Source of the DNA: Mycobacterium sp.
GTDB lineage: Bacteria > Actinomycetota > Actinomycetes > Mycobacteriales > Mycobacteriaceae
Direction of reading: 5' to 3'
NCBI RefSeq assembly: GCF_025965855.1
Contig: NZ_JAOPWB010000201.1
Location: 1-50,547, forward strand
Length of the DNA stretch: 50,547 nt
Part shown: positions 8,404-16,364 of the stretch, piece by piece
Layout: each line of letters begins with the position of its first letter
Position numbering within the stretch: the first letter of the stretch is position 1
Notes under the pieces: model-generated
What the model was told of the DNA's origin: nothing
Database searches by the model: none
What the model saw: only the letters and a program-made list of their open reading frames with translations
Made by a program: the position numbers and the translations under genes

Positions 8404-9906
8404 TTGACCAGGGGTGAGCCGGTCGCGCCGATCGGCACCCAGATTTCGCAGCTTGCCCGACGGGCTCCCGACGAGCCCGCGGTCACTTGTGACGGGCGGA
8501 CCATCACCCGCGGCGAACTCGACCGGTCGACGAACCGGTTGGCCCGGGCGTATGCCGAGCGCGGCGTCGGCGTCGGCGACTACGTGACCATGGTGCTGCC
8601 CAACTCGATCGAGTGGATCCAGGCCGCGGTCGCGTGCTGGAAGCTGGGCGCGGTGCCGCAGCCGCTCTCGGCGCGGTTGCCGGATGCGGAGCTGCAGGGT
8701 CTGCTGGAGGTGCGGCCGCGCGCCCTGCTGGTGGGCCGCGGAGGCGATCGCCCCGAAATACCAAGCATGCCAGCCGGTTTCATTCCAGACCCGGCGTTGT
8801 CCGATGCCGCATTGCCGGAGGCCGTTTCGCCGGTGTGGAAGGCGATGGGTTCGGGCGGCAGCACCGGGCGACCCAAGCTCATCGAGTCCGGCGGTGACAG
8901 CCGGATACCGGCCGCGGTCGGCTACCCGCTCGGGGCGCAGGAGGGCGACACCACCCTGGTGCCGATCCCGCTGTCCCACAACACCGGCTTCACCACCGCG
9001 ACGATCGCTTTGCTGATGCGCCATCACCTGGTGCTGATGAGCCGGTTCGACCCGCAGGGGTTCCTCGGGTTGATCACCGACCATCGGGTGACGTTCCTGA
9101 CCACGGTGCCGACGATCATGCAGCGGGCGCTTCCGGTGTACCACGCCGACCCGGGCGCTTACGACCTGTCGTCACTGCGGCGGTTCTGGCACATGGGGGC
9201 GCCGTGCCCGCCCGCCGTCAAGCAGGCCTGGATCGACCTGCTGGGTCCCGAAGTCGTCTGGGAACTCTACGGCGGCACGGAATTACAGGCGCTCACCTTC
9301 ATCCGCGGCGACCAGTGGCTTACCCACCGCGGCTCCGTGGGCACGGTGGTCGCCGGGGAGATGAAGGTGCTCGGCGACGACGGCAAACCCTGCCCGCCCG
9401 GCGTGGTCGGCGAGATCTACATGCGCCCCGCCCCCGGCAGCGCGCCGACCTACCGCTACGTCGGCGTCACCGCGAAGACCCGGGACGGCTGGGACTCGCT
9501 GGGCGATGTCGGCTATTTCGACGCCGACGGGTTCCTGTACCTGTCGGACCGCCGGGTCGACATGTTCACCGTCGGGGGCCGCAACGTGTACCCCGCCGAG
9601 ATCGAGAACGCGCTGTCGGCGCACCCGGAAGTGATGTCCTGCCTCGTCGTCGGTGTCCCCGACCCGAACTCGGGGGACCTGGGGCAGGTGCCGTACGCCC
9701 TCGTGCACGCGGCCGAGGGGTCCGCGTTGGACGCCGACGGCGTGAAAGCCTTTTTGCGCGAACGCATCTCGTCGTACAAGGTGCCGCCCACCCCCGACTT
9801 CATAGAATTCGTCAGCACCCCCCTGCGCGACGACGCCGGCAAAGCGCGGCGGTCGGCGGTGCGCGCCGAGGTCATGGCGCGACTGCGTCCGCCTCAGCGT
9901 CTATGA
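8404..9906 (+). CDS. AMP-dependent acyl-CoA ligase (FadD/BaiB-like)
   Basis: A 500-residue member of the acyl-adenylate-forming family. It would activate a carboxylic acid with ATP and transfer it to CoA. The ATP loop is SGGSTGRPK at about residues 158-166, an ELYGGTE-type core motif follows, and the C-terminal catalytic lysine lies in DDAGKARR. The substrate pocket cannot be read by eye; the sequence resembles ligases of the bile acid or steroid type. The only available start is TTG, immediately after the TAA of php, so re-initiation by the same ribosome is likely. M. tuberculosis has no ligase here. Its last 35 bases overlap the end of the convergent acyltransferase. Confidence 0.9.
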   Translation: MTRGEPVAPIGTQISQLARRAPDEPAVTCDGRTITRGELDRSTNRLARAYAERGVGVGDYVTMVLPNSIEWIQAAVACWKLGAVPQPLSARLPDAELQGLLEVRPRALLVGRGGDRPEIPSMPAGFIPDPALSDAALPEAVSPVWKAMGSGGSTGRPKLIESGGDSRIPAAVGYPLGAQEGDTTLVPIPLSHNTGFTTATIALLMRHHLVLMSRFDPQGFLGLITDHRVTFLTTVPTIMQRALPVYHADPGAYDLSSLRRFWHMGAPCPPAVKQAWIDLLGPEVVWELYGGTELQALTFIRGDQWLTHRGSVGTVVAGEMKVLGDDGKPCPPGVVGEIYMRPAPGSAPTYRYVGVTAKTRDGWDSLGDVGYFDADGFLYLSDRRVDMFTVGGRNVYPAEIENALSAHPEVMSCLVVGVPDPNSGDLGQVPYALVHAAEGSALDADGVKAFLRERISSYKVPPTPDFIEFVSTPLRDDAGKARRSAVRAEVMARLRPPQRL

Positions 9907-11050
9907 CCTGGGTTGCTTTCGGTTCTGTCGGCTTTCCGCCCAGCTCCCAGCGGCGCAGCGCTTCCCGGCACGGGGATTCGACAAGCCCGTAGCTCACCGC
10001 GGCGATCGCCCAGCCGAAGATTAGTGTCAACGCCAGCACCGAGGGCATCCGGCCGGTGAACGGGAACGTCCCCAGCACCGGGAACACCATCGCCAACGCG
10101 GCCAGGTGCCACACGAACAGGCCGTAGGACCAGCGCCCCAACGTCACCATGGCGGTGCTGCCCAGCACCCGGTGCGGCGTGTCGACCCGGTCCAGCACCA
10201 ACGGCGCGACCAACGCGAACGCCACCAGGGCGCCCGCCGCCGTCTTCACCGCGAACTGCGTGGCGGTGCCGGGCACCAGGCCCTCCGGGCCGGCCAGCGG
10301 GGACGCCGCCACCAGGTAGGCCAGCACCGCCACGACGGCCATCACCACGCGCTGGCGCGCCAACCGGTGCGGCACGCCGATCCCGCTGTGCGCCCACTCC
10401 GCCAGCAACATGCCGGCGGAGAACCAGGAGAAGAAGGCCGGCGGCCAGTTCAGCGGGTTGATCCCCGAAGCGCCGTGTAGCGGCACCCAGCCCCAGGCCC
10501 AGCTGAGGCCCGCCAGCGCGGCGATGGCCGGCACCCGCGCGCGGACCGGGAGGCGGCGGGCCAGCAACGCCAGAATGGGCAGCGCCAGGTAGAAGCTGAC
10601 CTCGACGGAAAGGCTCCACATCTGCGTCAGGCCACCGGTCAGGGTGAGCGGCACGTAGATCTGGGTGAGCGTCAGGTTGGCCAACCACACGGTCGGGCTG
10701 GCGTGATCCGCGTCGGGCAGCAGCGTCAGGATCACGACGACGGCCACCACGTAGGCGGGCATGATGCGGACGGCCCTCGAGCGCAAGTAGTGCCCGGTGC
10801 GTGGACGCGGCCCCAAACCCCTTGCCGCCGCCGCGTGCCCGCGCCACAACAGGAATCCCGACAACGCGAAGAACACCGCCACGGCGAGGTCGAACCGGCC
10901 GAACAGCCGGCCGGCGGCGCCGCTGGAGTGCCCCGTCTGGAAGGCGACGTGTGTGACGACCACGCCCATGGCCGCGCACGCGCGCATACCCTCCACGGCG
11001 GGCAGGAAGCCGCGGATTCCTCCCACCTGTTGGCCATCGGTCACGGTCAC
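9872..11050 (-). CDS. Integral membrane acyltransferase, family 3 (Rv0228 homologue)
   Basis: A 392-residue protein with about ten hydrophobic segments, belonging to the acyltransferase-3/OafA family that O-acylates extracytoplasmic glycans or lipids. The N-terminal signature is EGMRACAAMGVVVTHVA, with the conserved Arg23 and the likely catalytic His34. Translation starts at a GTG; no strong ribosome site is seen. It is divergent from the Rv0227c homologue and near the Rv0225 and Rv0226c homologues, which suggests modification of a cell-envelope glycan. The acceptor is unknown. Confidence 0.9.
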   Translation of the reverse strand: MTVTDGQQVGGIRGFLPAVEGMRACAAMGVVVTHVAFQTGHSSGAAGRLFGRFDLAVAVFFALSGFLLWRGHAAAARGLGPRPRTGHYLRSRAVRIMPAYVVAVVVILTLLPDADHASPTVWLANLTLTQIYVPLTLTGGLTQMWSLSVEVSFYLALPILALLARRLPVRARVPAIAALAGLSWAWGWVPLHGASGINPLNWPPAFFSWFSAGMLLAEWAHSGIGVPHRLARQRVVMAVVAVLAYLVAASPLAGPEGLVPGTATQFAVKTAAGALVAFALVAPLVLDRVDTPHRVLGSTAMVTLGRWSYGLFVWHLAALAMVFPVLGTFPFTGRMPSVLALTLIFGWAIAAVSYGLVESPCREALRRWELGGKPTEPKATQVIDAEADAVAP

Positions 11051-11236
11051 AAGTGTGCCCGTCGGTTCTCGGCCGACGAATCGGGTGCACCCGAACCACC
11101 CGGCGCCCTGGCTATGGGTTGCTAAGTCGGGGCCTTAAATTCTGCTGTTAGGGTCGAACGGGTTTGCCACGCTGCTTGGTCAGGTCGGAGCGGGTCGCGG
11201 CCGACGAGACCTGGGACACGAGGAGGGCACAGCAAC

Positions 11237-12538
11237 GTGAACCGAGCAGTCATGTTGCGTTTCGCCGCGTGCGCGATCATCGGACTCGGAGCCGCCCTGC
11301 TGATCGCCGCGCTGCTGCTGTCGACCTACACCAGCGGCCGGATCGCCAAGATCCCGTTGAACCTCGACGCCACGTTGATCAGCGACGGCAACGGAACCGC
11401 GCTCGACTCCGCGTCGCTGTCCGGCGACCACCTCGTCGTCAACCAGAACGTGCCGTTGGTGTCCCAGCAGCAGATCAGCGTCGAATCTCCCGCCAACGCC
11501 GACGTTGTCACGCTGCAGGTCGGCACCTCGGTCCGGCGCACCGACAAGCAAAAGGACAGCGGCCTGTTGCTGGCGATCGTCGACACCGTCACCCTCAACC
11601 GCAAGACCGCGATGGCCGTCTCCGACGACACCCACCCCGGCGGCTCCGTGCAAAAGCCGCGCACCGTCAATGACGAGAGCCCGCCCACCGCGATCTCGCT
11701 GCGGCACGAGGGGCTGTCCTACCGGTTCCCCTTCCACACGGAAAAGAAGACGTACCCCTATTTCGATCCGATCGCGCAGAAGCCGTTCGACGTCAACTAC
11801 GACAGCCAGGAAGACGTCAACGGGCTGACCACCTACAAGTTCACGCAGAACGTCGGCTACAACGCCGACGGCAAGCTGGTGGCTCCGGTGCCGTACCCGA
11901 CGCTGTACGCCGACCAGACGACGGACTCCAAGTTCACCGCCTCGGCGGCGATGTGGGGCGTCCAGGGCGGCGATCCCAACGAACAGATCACCATGACCCG
12001 CTACTACGCGGCGCAGCGGACCTTCTGGGTGGACCCGGTGTCGGGGACCATCGTCAAGCAGACCGAGCACGCCAACCACTACTTCGCCCGTGATCCGCTC
12101 AAGCCGGAGCTGACGCTGGCCGATTACAAGGTCACCTCGAACGGAGACACCGTCGAGGCCCAGGTCAACGCGGCCCGCGATGAGCGTGACCGGTTGGCGC
12201 TGTGGTCGCGGGTGCTGCCCATCACGTTCACATCGGTCGGCCTGATCGCGCTGATCGGCGGCGGAGTACTCGCCTCCTTCAGCCTGCGGACCGAGAGCGC
12301 GCTGACCGACCCGGGCCTGGACCGGACCGACCAGGAATTCTTCGGCCGCCCCGGGCTCGAGGAACCGGTGCCCGGCGCCGAAGCCGAGACCGAGAAGCTG
12401 CCCACCCAGCGGCCCGCGACGCAGGAGGATGAGGGCCCGCCCGGCGACGCACCCACCCTGGGCGCCGACGAGCCGTCCTATCCGGGGCCGCCCGACGCGG
12501 GACCACCGGAGTCACCGGGTCCCCCCGAACGGGCCTAG
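11237..12538 (+). CDS. DUF3068 membrane-anchored protein (Rv0227c homologue)
   Basis: A 433-residue protein with one transmembrane helix near the N-terminus (about 9-30), a large extracytoplasmic domain, a second helix at about 325-350 (PITFTSVGLIALIGGGVLA), and a Pro/Glu-rich cytoplasmic tail. This topology and the core sequence match the actinobacterial DUF3068 family. GAGGAGG precedes the GTG start. TAGGGT at 11149-11154 could be the -10 box, which would leave a 5' leader of roughly 75 bases. The following membrane protein starts 21 bases after its stop and is probably co-transcribed. Molecular function is unknown to me. Confidence 0.9.
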   Translation: MNRAVMLRFAACAIIGLGAALLIAALLLSTYTSGRIAKIPLNLDATLISDGNGTALDSASLSGDHLVVNQNVPLVSQQQISVESPANADVVTLQVGTSVRRTDKQKDSGLLLAIVDTVTLNRKTAMAVSDDTHPGGSVQKPRTVNDESPPTAISLRHEGLSYRFPFHTEKKTYPYFDPIAQKPFDVNYDSQEDVNGLTTYKFTQNVGYNADGKLVAPVPYPTLYADQTTDSKFTASAAMWGVQGGDPNEQITMTRYYAAQRTFWVDPVSGTIVKQTEHANHYFARDPLKPELTLADYKVTSNGDTVEAQVNAARDERDRLALWSRVLPITFTSVGLIALIGGGVLASFSLRTESALTDPGLDRTDQEFFGRPGLEEPVPGAEAETEKLPTQRPATQEDEGPPGDAPTLGADEPSYPGPPDAGPPESPGPPERA

Positions 12539-12559
12539 CTTTCCCTGGAGGCGCTGACC

Positions 12560-14263
12560 GTGCGCTGGACCCGGCCGGGGTACGCGCTGTTGCTGGCGCT
12601 CCTGGTGGTTGGGCCACTCCTGGCGCCCGGGTACCTGCTGCTGCGCGACGCGGTGTCGACGCCACGGTCGTATCTGTCCGATAGCGCCCTGGGGTTGACG
12701 TCGGCGCCGCGGGCGACGCCCCAGGACTTCGCGGTGGCGCTGGCCTCGCACCTGGTCGACGGCGGCGTCGTGGTCAAGGCGCTGCTCGTGGCGGGCCTGT
12801 GGCTCGCGGGATGGGGCGCGGCCCGGCTGGTCGCCACGGCGCTGCCGTGCGCGGGGGCGCCGGGCGAGTTCGTCGCCAGCACGCTGGCGATCTGGAATCC
12901 CTATGTCGCCGAGCGCCTTCTGCAGGGCCACTGGAGCCTGCTGGTCGCCTATGGCGGCCTGCCCTGGGTCGCGACGGCGATGCTCAGGCTGCGGTCGGCG
13001 CGGGATGCCGGCTGGTCTGGCGTCTTCGGCCTGGCGTCCTGGGTGGCGCTGGCCGGGCTGACCCCGACGGGCCTGTTGCTCGCCGCGACGGTGGCGCTGG
13101 TCTGCGTCGCTGCCCCCGGTGCGGCCAGACCGCGCTGGCTCTGCGCCGCGGCGACCTTCGCTGCCGCGCTGGTGGCGGCGGCGCCCTGGCTGACTGCCGC
13201 GTTGCTGGGCTCGTCGTTGAAAGCGCACACCGCGGCGAACGCGTTGGGGGTGAACGCGTTCGCGCCGCGGGCCGAACCCGGCCTGGGCACGCTCGCCAGC
13301 CTGGCCAGCCTCGGTGGCATCTGGAACGGCGAGGCCGTACCGGGTTCGCGGACAACGCTTTTCGCGCTCTCCTCCGCCGTGGTGCTGCTGGGGATGGTGG
13401 CGGCCGGGTTGCCGGTGGTGGTGCGTCGTCGCGCGGCGGTTCCGCTGCTGGCGCTGGCGGCGGTGTCCGTGCTGGTGCCCGCCGCTTTGGCGACCGGCCC
13501 GGGCCTGCACGCGCTGCGCGCGTTGGTCGACGCCGCGCCCGGCTTCGGTGTGCTGCGCGACGGGCAGAAGTGGGTGGCGCTGGCGGTGCCGGGCTACTCG
13601 CTGGCGGGCGCCGGCGCCGTGGTGACGCTGCGACGGTCCCTGCGGCCTTCGCTGGCGGCCCTGGTCTGCTGCCTCGCGCTGATCCTGGCGCTGCCCGACC
13701 TGGCGTGGGGTGCGTGGGGCAGGGTCTCGCCGGTGCGCTACCCGCCGGGGTGGGCCGCGGTGGCGGCGGCGATCAACGCCGATCCTCGGACCGTCGCGGT
13801 GCTGCCCGCCGGCACCATGCGGCGGTTCTCGTGGGCGGGGCAGGCGCCGGTGCTGGATCCCCTGCCCCGCTGGCTGCGCGCCGACGTGCTGACCACCGGC
13901 GACCTGGCCATCTCGGGGGTCGCCGTGCCCGGGGAGGGCGATCGCGCCCGGGCCGTGCAGGACATGCTGCTGGCCGGGCCCGACCCGGCCGCGTTGGCCC
14001 CGGCCGGCGTCGGGTGGCTCGTCGTCGAATCGGACAGCGCCGGTGACATGGGTGCGGCCGCCCGCACGCTGGACGCGCTGACGCCGGTCTACCGCGACGA
14101 CGAGTTCGCTCTGTACCGGATCGGCGGCGACACCGCCGATGTTTCTCCCGCCCGGCGCGCCGCGACGCAGATCGCACACCTGGCTTGGTTGGCGTTGCTT
14201 GTCGCGGGCGCCGCGGGAGCCGCGGTCTACGCGTGGCGGCGCCGGGCTAGACGACCCCGCTGA
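12560..14263 (+). CDS. Multi-pass membrane protein, glycosyltransferase C-like (Rv0226c homologue)
   Basis: A 567-residue polytopic membrane protein with about ten to twelve hydrophobic segments. It starts at GTG with TGGAGG upstream. A polytopic N-terminal part followed by a soluble C-terminal region with a final helix resembles GT-C lipid-linked sugar transferases, but I do not see the diagnostic acidic loop motif clearly, so that call is tentative. It lies between the DUF3068 gene and a GT4 glycosyltransferase with which its 3' end overlaps by 17 bases tail to tail. The conserved neighbourhood suggests a role in envelope glycan assembly. Confidence 0.85.
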   Translation: MRWTRPGYALLLALLVVGPLLAPGYLLLRDAVSTPRSYLSDSALGLTSAPRATPQDFAVALASHLVDGGVVVKALLVAGLWLAGWGAARLVATALPCAGAPGEFVASTLAIWNPYVAERLLQGHWSLLVAYGGLPWVATAMLRLRSARDAGWSGVFGLASWVALAGLTPTGLLLAATVALVCVAAPGAARPRWLCAAATFAAALVAAAPWLTAALLGSSLKAHTAANALGVNAFAPRAEPGLGTLASLASLGGIWNGEAVPGSRTTLFALSSAVVLLGMVAAGLPVVVRRRAAVPLLALAAVSVLVPAALATGPGLHALRALVDAAPGFGVLRDGQKWVALAVPGYSLAGAGAVVTLRRSLRPSLAALVCCLALILALPDLAWGAWGRVSPVRYPPGWAAVAAAINADPRTVAVLPAGTMRRFSWAGQAPVLDPLPRWLRADVLTTGDLAISGVAVPGEGDRARAVQDMLLAGPDPAALAPAGVGWLVVESDSAGDMGAAARTLDALTPVYRDDEFALYRIGGDTADVSPARRAATQIAHLAWLALLVAGAAGAAVYAWRRRARRPR

Positions 14264-15401
14264 CGAACTCGCCGACCTGTACCGCGTGGAGCACGCTGGC
14301 CATCGCGTCGGCGCTTTGGGTCCAGGAGAACTCGCCGCTGCGGGTCTGGGCCTTGGCGCCGAGTTGATCGCGCAGCACCGGGTCGCGGAGTAGTCGTTCG
14401 AGGCGGTCCACCAGCTCGGCGTGGCTGTCCACCAAGAGCCCGGTCACCCCGTCGACGATCGAGTCGGATAGGCCGCCGGCGCAGCGGTAGCCGATGGTGG
14501 GCACCGCGTGCTGCGCAGCCTCCACGACCGCCAGGCCCCACCCCTCCTTGCGGGACGGCAGCACGTGCACCCAGGAGCTCTGCAGCACATGGTGTTTGGT
14601 CACGTCGTCGACATGGCCGTGGAAGGTCACGGCGTCGGACATGCCGAGCCGTCGTACGTGGTCGACGAGCCGCTGCCGCCACCAGCCGTCGCCGACGATG
14701 TCGAGGTGCAGGCCCGGTATTTGCGGCCGCAGCGCCGCAACCGCTTCCAGCGCGTCTTCGATCTGCTTGTGCGGCACCAGCCGCGACAGCACGACCACCC
14801 TCGGTGCGCCCGAGCGCGGGCCGGACAACGATGACGCCGGCGCCTCGTCGAGGCCGTTGCGCACCACCGCGATCTGCTCGTTGCGCACGCCGAGCGCGAC
14901 CAGGTCGCGGGCCGACGGCAGCGACACCGTCACGTACTGATTGCGCCGGTTCAGCCGTGGTGACAACCTCGACTCGACAAACCAGCCGATCCGGCCCAGC
15001 ACCGGCCCGGCCACCGGCCACTGCGCGCGGTGGCAGTGGTGCACCAGCACCACCACCCGCCGGCCGTACACCAGCCGGGCCAGGAACGGCAGACCGTTCT
15101 GGGTGTCGACGACCACGTCGGGCCGCACCCGCCGCAACGGTCCGAGTCCGATGCGCGCCGCGGCCATTGCCAGCAGCGCCCACACGTACACGGAGTACCG
15201 GCCGCCGGCGCGGTCGATCCGCACCCCGTCGACCACTTCGCGGCGGGGGGCGCCCGGAGACCGGGCGGTGCGCAGCGTGACGGCAATCCCCGACGCGGCC
15301 AGCTGCGCGCCGACGCGCTGCAAGTAGGCTTCGCTGCCGCCGCCCTGCGGGTGCCCGATGTCGCGCCAGCACAGCAGCAGGACGGAGCGGAGAGCAGGCA
15401 T
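14247..15401 (-). CDS. GT4 family glycosyltransferase (Rv0225 homologue)
   Basis: A 384-residue GT-B fold retaining glycosyltransferase. The N-terminal acceptor domain begins with the GGGSEAYL loop at about 22-30. The C-terminal nucleotide-sugar domain has VVVLSRLVPHKQ, the VGDG turn, and the EGWGLAVVEAA motif carrying the two acidic family residues. Such enzymes transfer a sugar from a nucleotide donor to a lipid or glycan on the cytoplasmic side. TAGGCT eight bases upstream of the ATG could be a -10 box of a nearly leaderless transcript. Donor and acceptor are unknown. Confidence 0.93.
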   Translation of the reverse strand: MPALRSVLLLCWRDIGHPQGGGSEAYLQRVGAQLAASGIAVTLRTARSPGAPRREVVDGVRIDRAGGRYSVYVWALLAMAAARIGLGPLRRVRPDVVVDTQNGLPFLARLVYGRRVVVLVHHCHRAQWPVAGPVLGRIGWFVESRLSPRLNRRNQYVTVSLPSARDLVALGVRNEQIAVVRNGLDEAPASSLSGPRSGAPRVVVLSRLVPHKQIEDALEAVAALRPQIPGLHLDIVGDGWWRQRLVDHVRRLGMSDAVTFHGHVDDVTKHHVLQSSWVHVLPSRKEGWGLAVVEAAQHAVPTIGYRCAGGLSDSIVDGVTGLLVDSHAELVDRLERLLRDPVLRDQLGAKAQTRSGEFSWTQSADAMASVLHAVQVGEFVSGVV

Positions 15402-15409
15402 TACTGGTC

Positions 15410-15415
15410 AGCCTA
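15410..15415 (-). promoter_or_regulatory. Possible -10 box for the GT4 glycosyltransferase gene
   Basis: TAGGCT fits TANNNT and ends eight bases before the ATG, two bases more than the ideal leaderless spacing. No convincing Shine-Dalgarno sequence lies in front of this start. Confidence 0.3.
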
Positions 15416-15528
15416 GCCGCCGGCGCGGTGTGGCCGCCGATTCGGTCACGTCCGCCACACTGACCTCTTCCCGGTGCAGAGACGGATGTGACAACAGTGA
15501 CTGGAAGCCGCCGCGCGCGACCCGGCCG

Positions 15529-15534
15529 TAGGGT
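15529..15534 (+). promoter_or_regulatory. Candidate -10 box for a leaderless Rv0224c transcript
   Basis: TAGGGT matches TANNNT and ends exactly six bases before the GTG of the methyltransferase gene, which places the transcription start on the start codon. There is no Shine-Dalgarno sequence. Confidence 0.5.
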
Positions 15535-15540
15535 TGGCCG

Positions 15541-16320
15541 GTGGCCGTCGCCTCTCCAATCACGCGGGTTTTCGCGCGGCGGGCGAAGCTGCGCCGGTCG
15601 CTGCGCTTGCTGGCGGAGTTTCGCTACGAGCGGTCCGACCCGGCCCGGTTCTATCGCGCCCTGGCGGCCGATACCGCGGCGATGGTCACCGACCTATGGC
15701 GCGGGACCCATGGCGAGGCTCCGGTGGGCCGCACGCTGCTCGACGTCGGCGGGGGCCCGGGATATTTCGCGGCGGCGTTTGCCGATGCCGAGATCCGCTA
15801 CATCGGCGTGGAACCCGACCCGGGCGAGATACACGGGGCCGGGCCGGCTTTGGCTGCGGCGACCAATTCGTTCGTCCGGGCCTCGGGCGTGGCGCTGCCC
15901 TTCGCCGACAATTCCGTCGACATCTGCCTTTCCTCTAACGTCGCCGAACACGTGCCGGGGCCGTGGCAGCTCGGCGCCGAGATGCTGCGGGTGACCAAGC
16001 CGGGCGGGCTGGCCGTCCTCTCGTACACCGTCTGGCTGGGCCCGTTCGGCGGCCATGAGACGGGCCTGTGGCACTACCTCGGCGGCGCCCGGGCCGCCGC
16101 GCGCTACGCCCGCAAACACGGTCATCCGGCCAAAAACAACTACGGGTCGTCGTTGTTCGCGGTGTCGGCCGCCGACGGCCTGAGCTGGGCCGCCAGCACC
16201 GGCGCCGAGGTCGCCGCATTTCCGCGCTACCACCCTCGATGGGCGTGGCGGCTGACGTCGGTGCCGGTGCTGCGCGAGTTCCTTGTGAGCAATCTCGTGC
16301 TGGCGCTTGCACCCCGATAA
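15541..16320 (+). CDS. SAM-dependent class I methyltransferase (Rv0224c homologue)
   Basis: A 259-residue methyltransferase. The SAM-binding motif I is LLDVGGGPGYF at about 63-73; an acidic residue follows in GVEPDP, and FADNSVDICLSSNVAEHV forms the next motifs. The GTG start gives the N-terminus I remember for the M. tuberculosis protein. It is divergent from the GT4 glycosyltransferase, which again points to envelope glycolipid work, but the methyl acceptor is unknown. It is followed after 44 bases by the aldehyde dehydrogenase, which appears to have its own promoter. Confidence 0.92.
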   Translation: MAVASPITRVFARRAKLRRSLRLLAEFRYERSDPARFYRALAADTAAMVTDLWRGTHGEAPVGRTLLDVGGGPGYFAAAFADAEIRYIGVEPDPGEIHGAGPALAAATNSFVRASGVALPFADNSVDICLSSNVAEHVPGPWQLGAEMLRVTKPGGLAVLSYTVWLGPFGGHETGLWHYLGGARAAARYARKHGHPAKNNYGSSLFAVSAADGLSWAASTGAEVAAFPRYHPRWAWRLTSVPVLREFLVSNLVLALAPR

Positions 16321-16334
16321 TGAAACATGTTCTC
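16321..16334 (+). promoter_or_regulatory. KstR-like operator upstream of the Rv0223c homologue
   Basis: TGAAACATGTTCTC matches the KstR consensus TNNAACNNGTTNNA at every defined position except the last. It starts directly after the stop of the preceding gene and ends 18 bases before a -10-like TAGGGT, so it covers the -35 region. KstR is the TetR-family repressor of cholesterol catabolism, and I recall Rv0223c being listed in its regulon. Confidence 0.6.
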
Positions 16335-16352
16335 GTTTTGCTTCGGCTTGGG

Positions 16353-16358
16353 TAGGGT
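16353..16358 (+). promoter_or_regulatory. Candidate -10 box for a leaderless Rv0223c transcript
   Basis: TAGGGT fits TANNNT and ends six bases before the ATG of the aldehyde dehydrogenase. No Shine-Dalgarno sequence is present between them. Confidence 0.5.
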
Positions 16359-16364
16359 GGCGCC

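Noticed and set aside
7429..9144. Minus-strand open frame of 571 codons over php and the ligase
   Set aside because: It spans two real genes in the opposite sense and reads as low-complexity Arg/His/Gly sequence.
12512..14179. Minus-strand open frame of 555 codons over the Rv0226c homologue
   Set aside because: Gln/Arg-rich antisense of transmembrane coding sequence, no domain.
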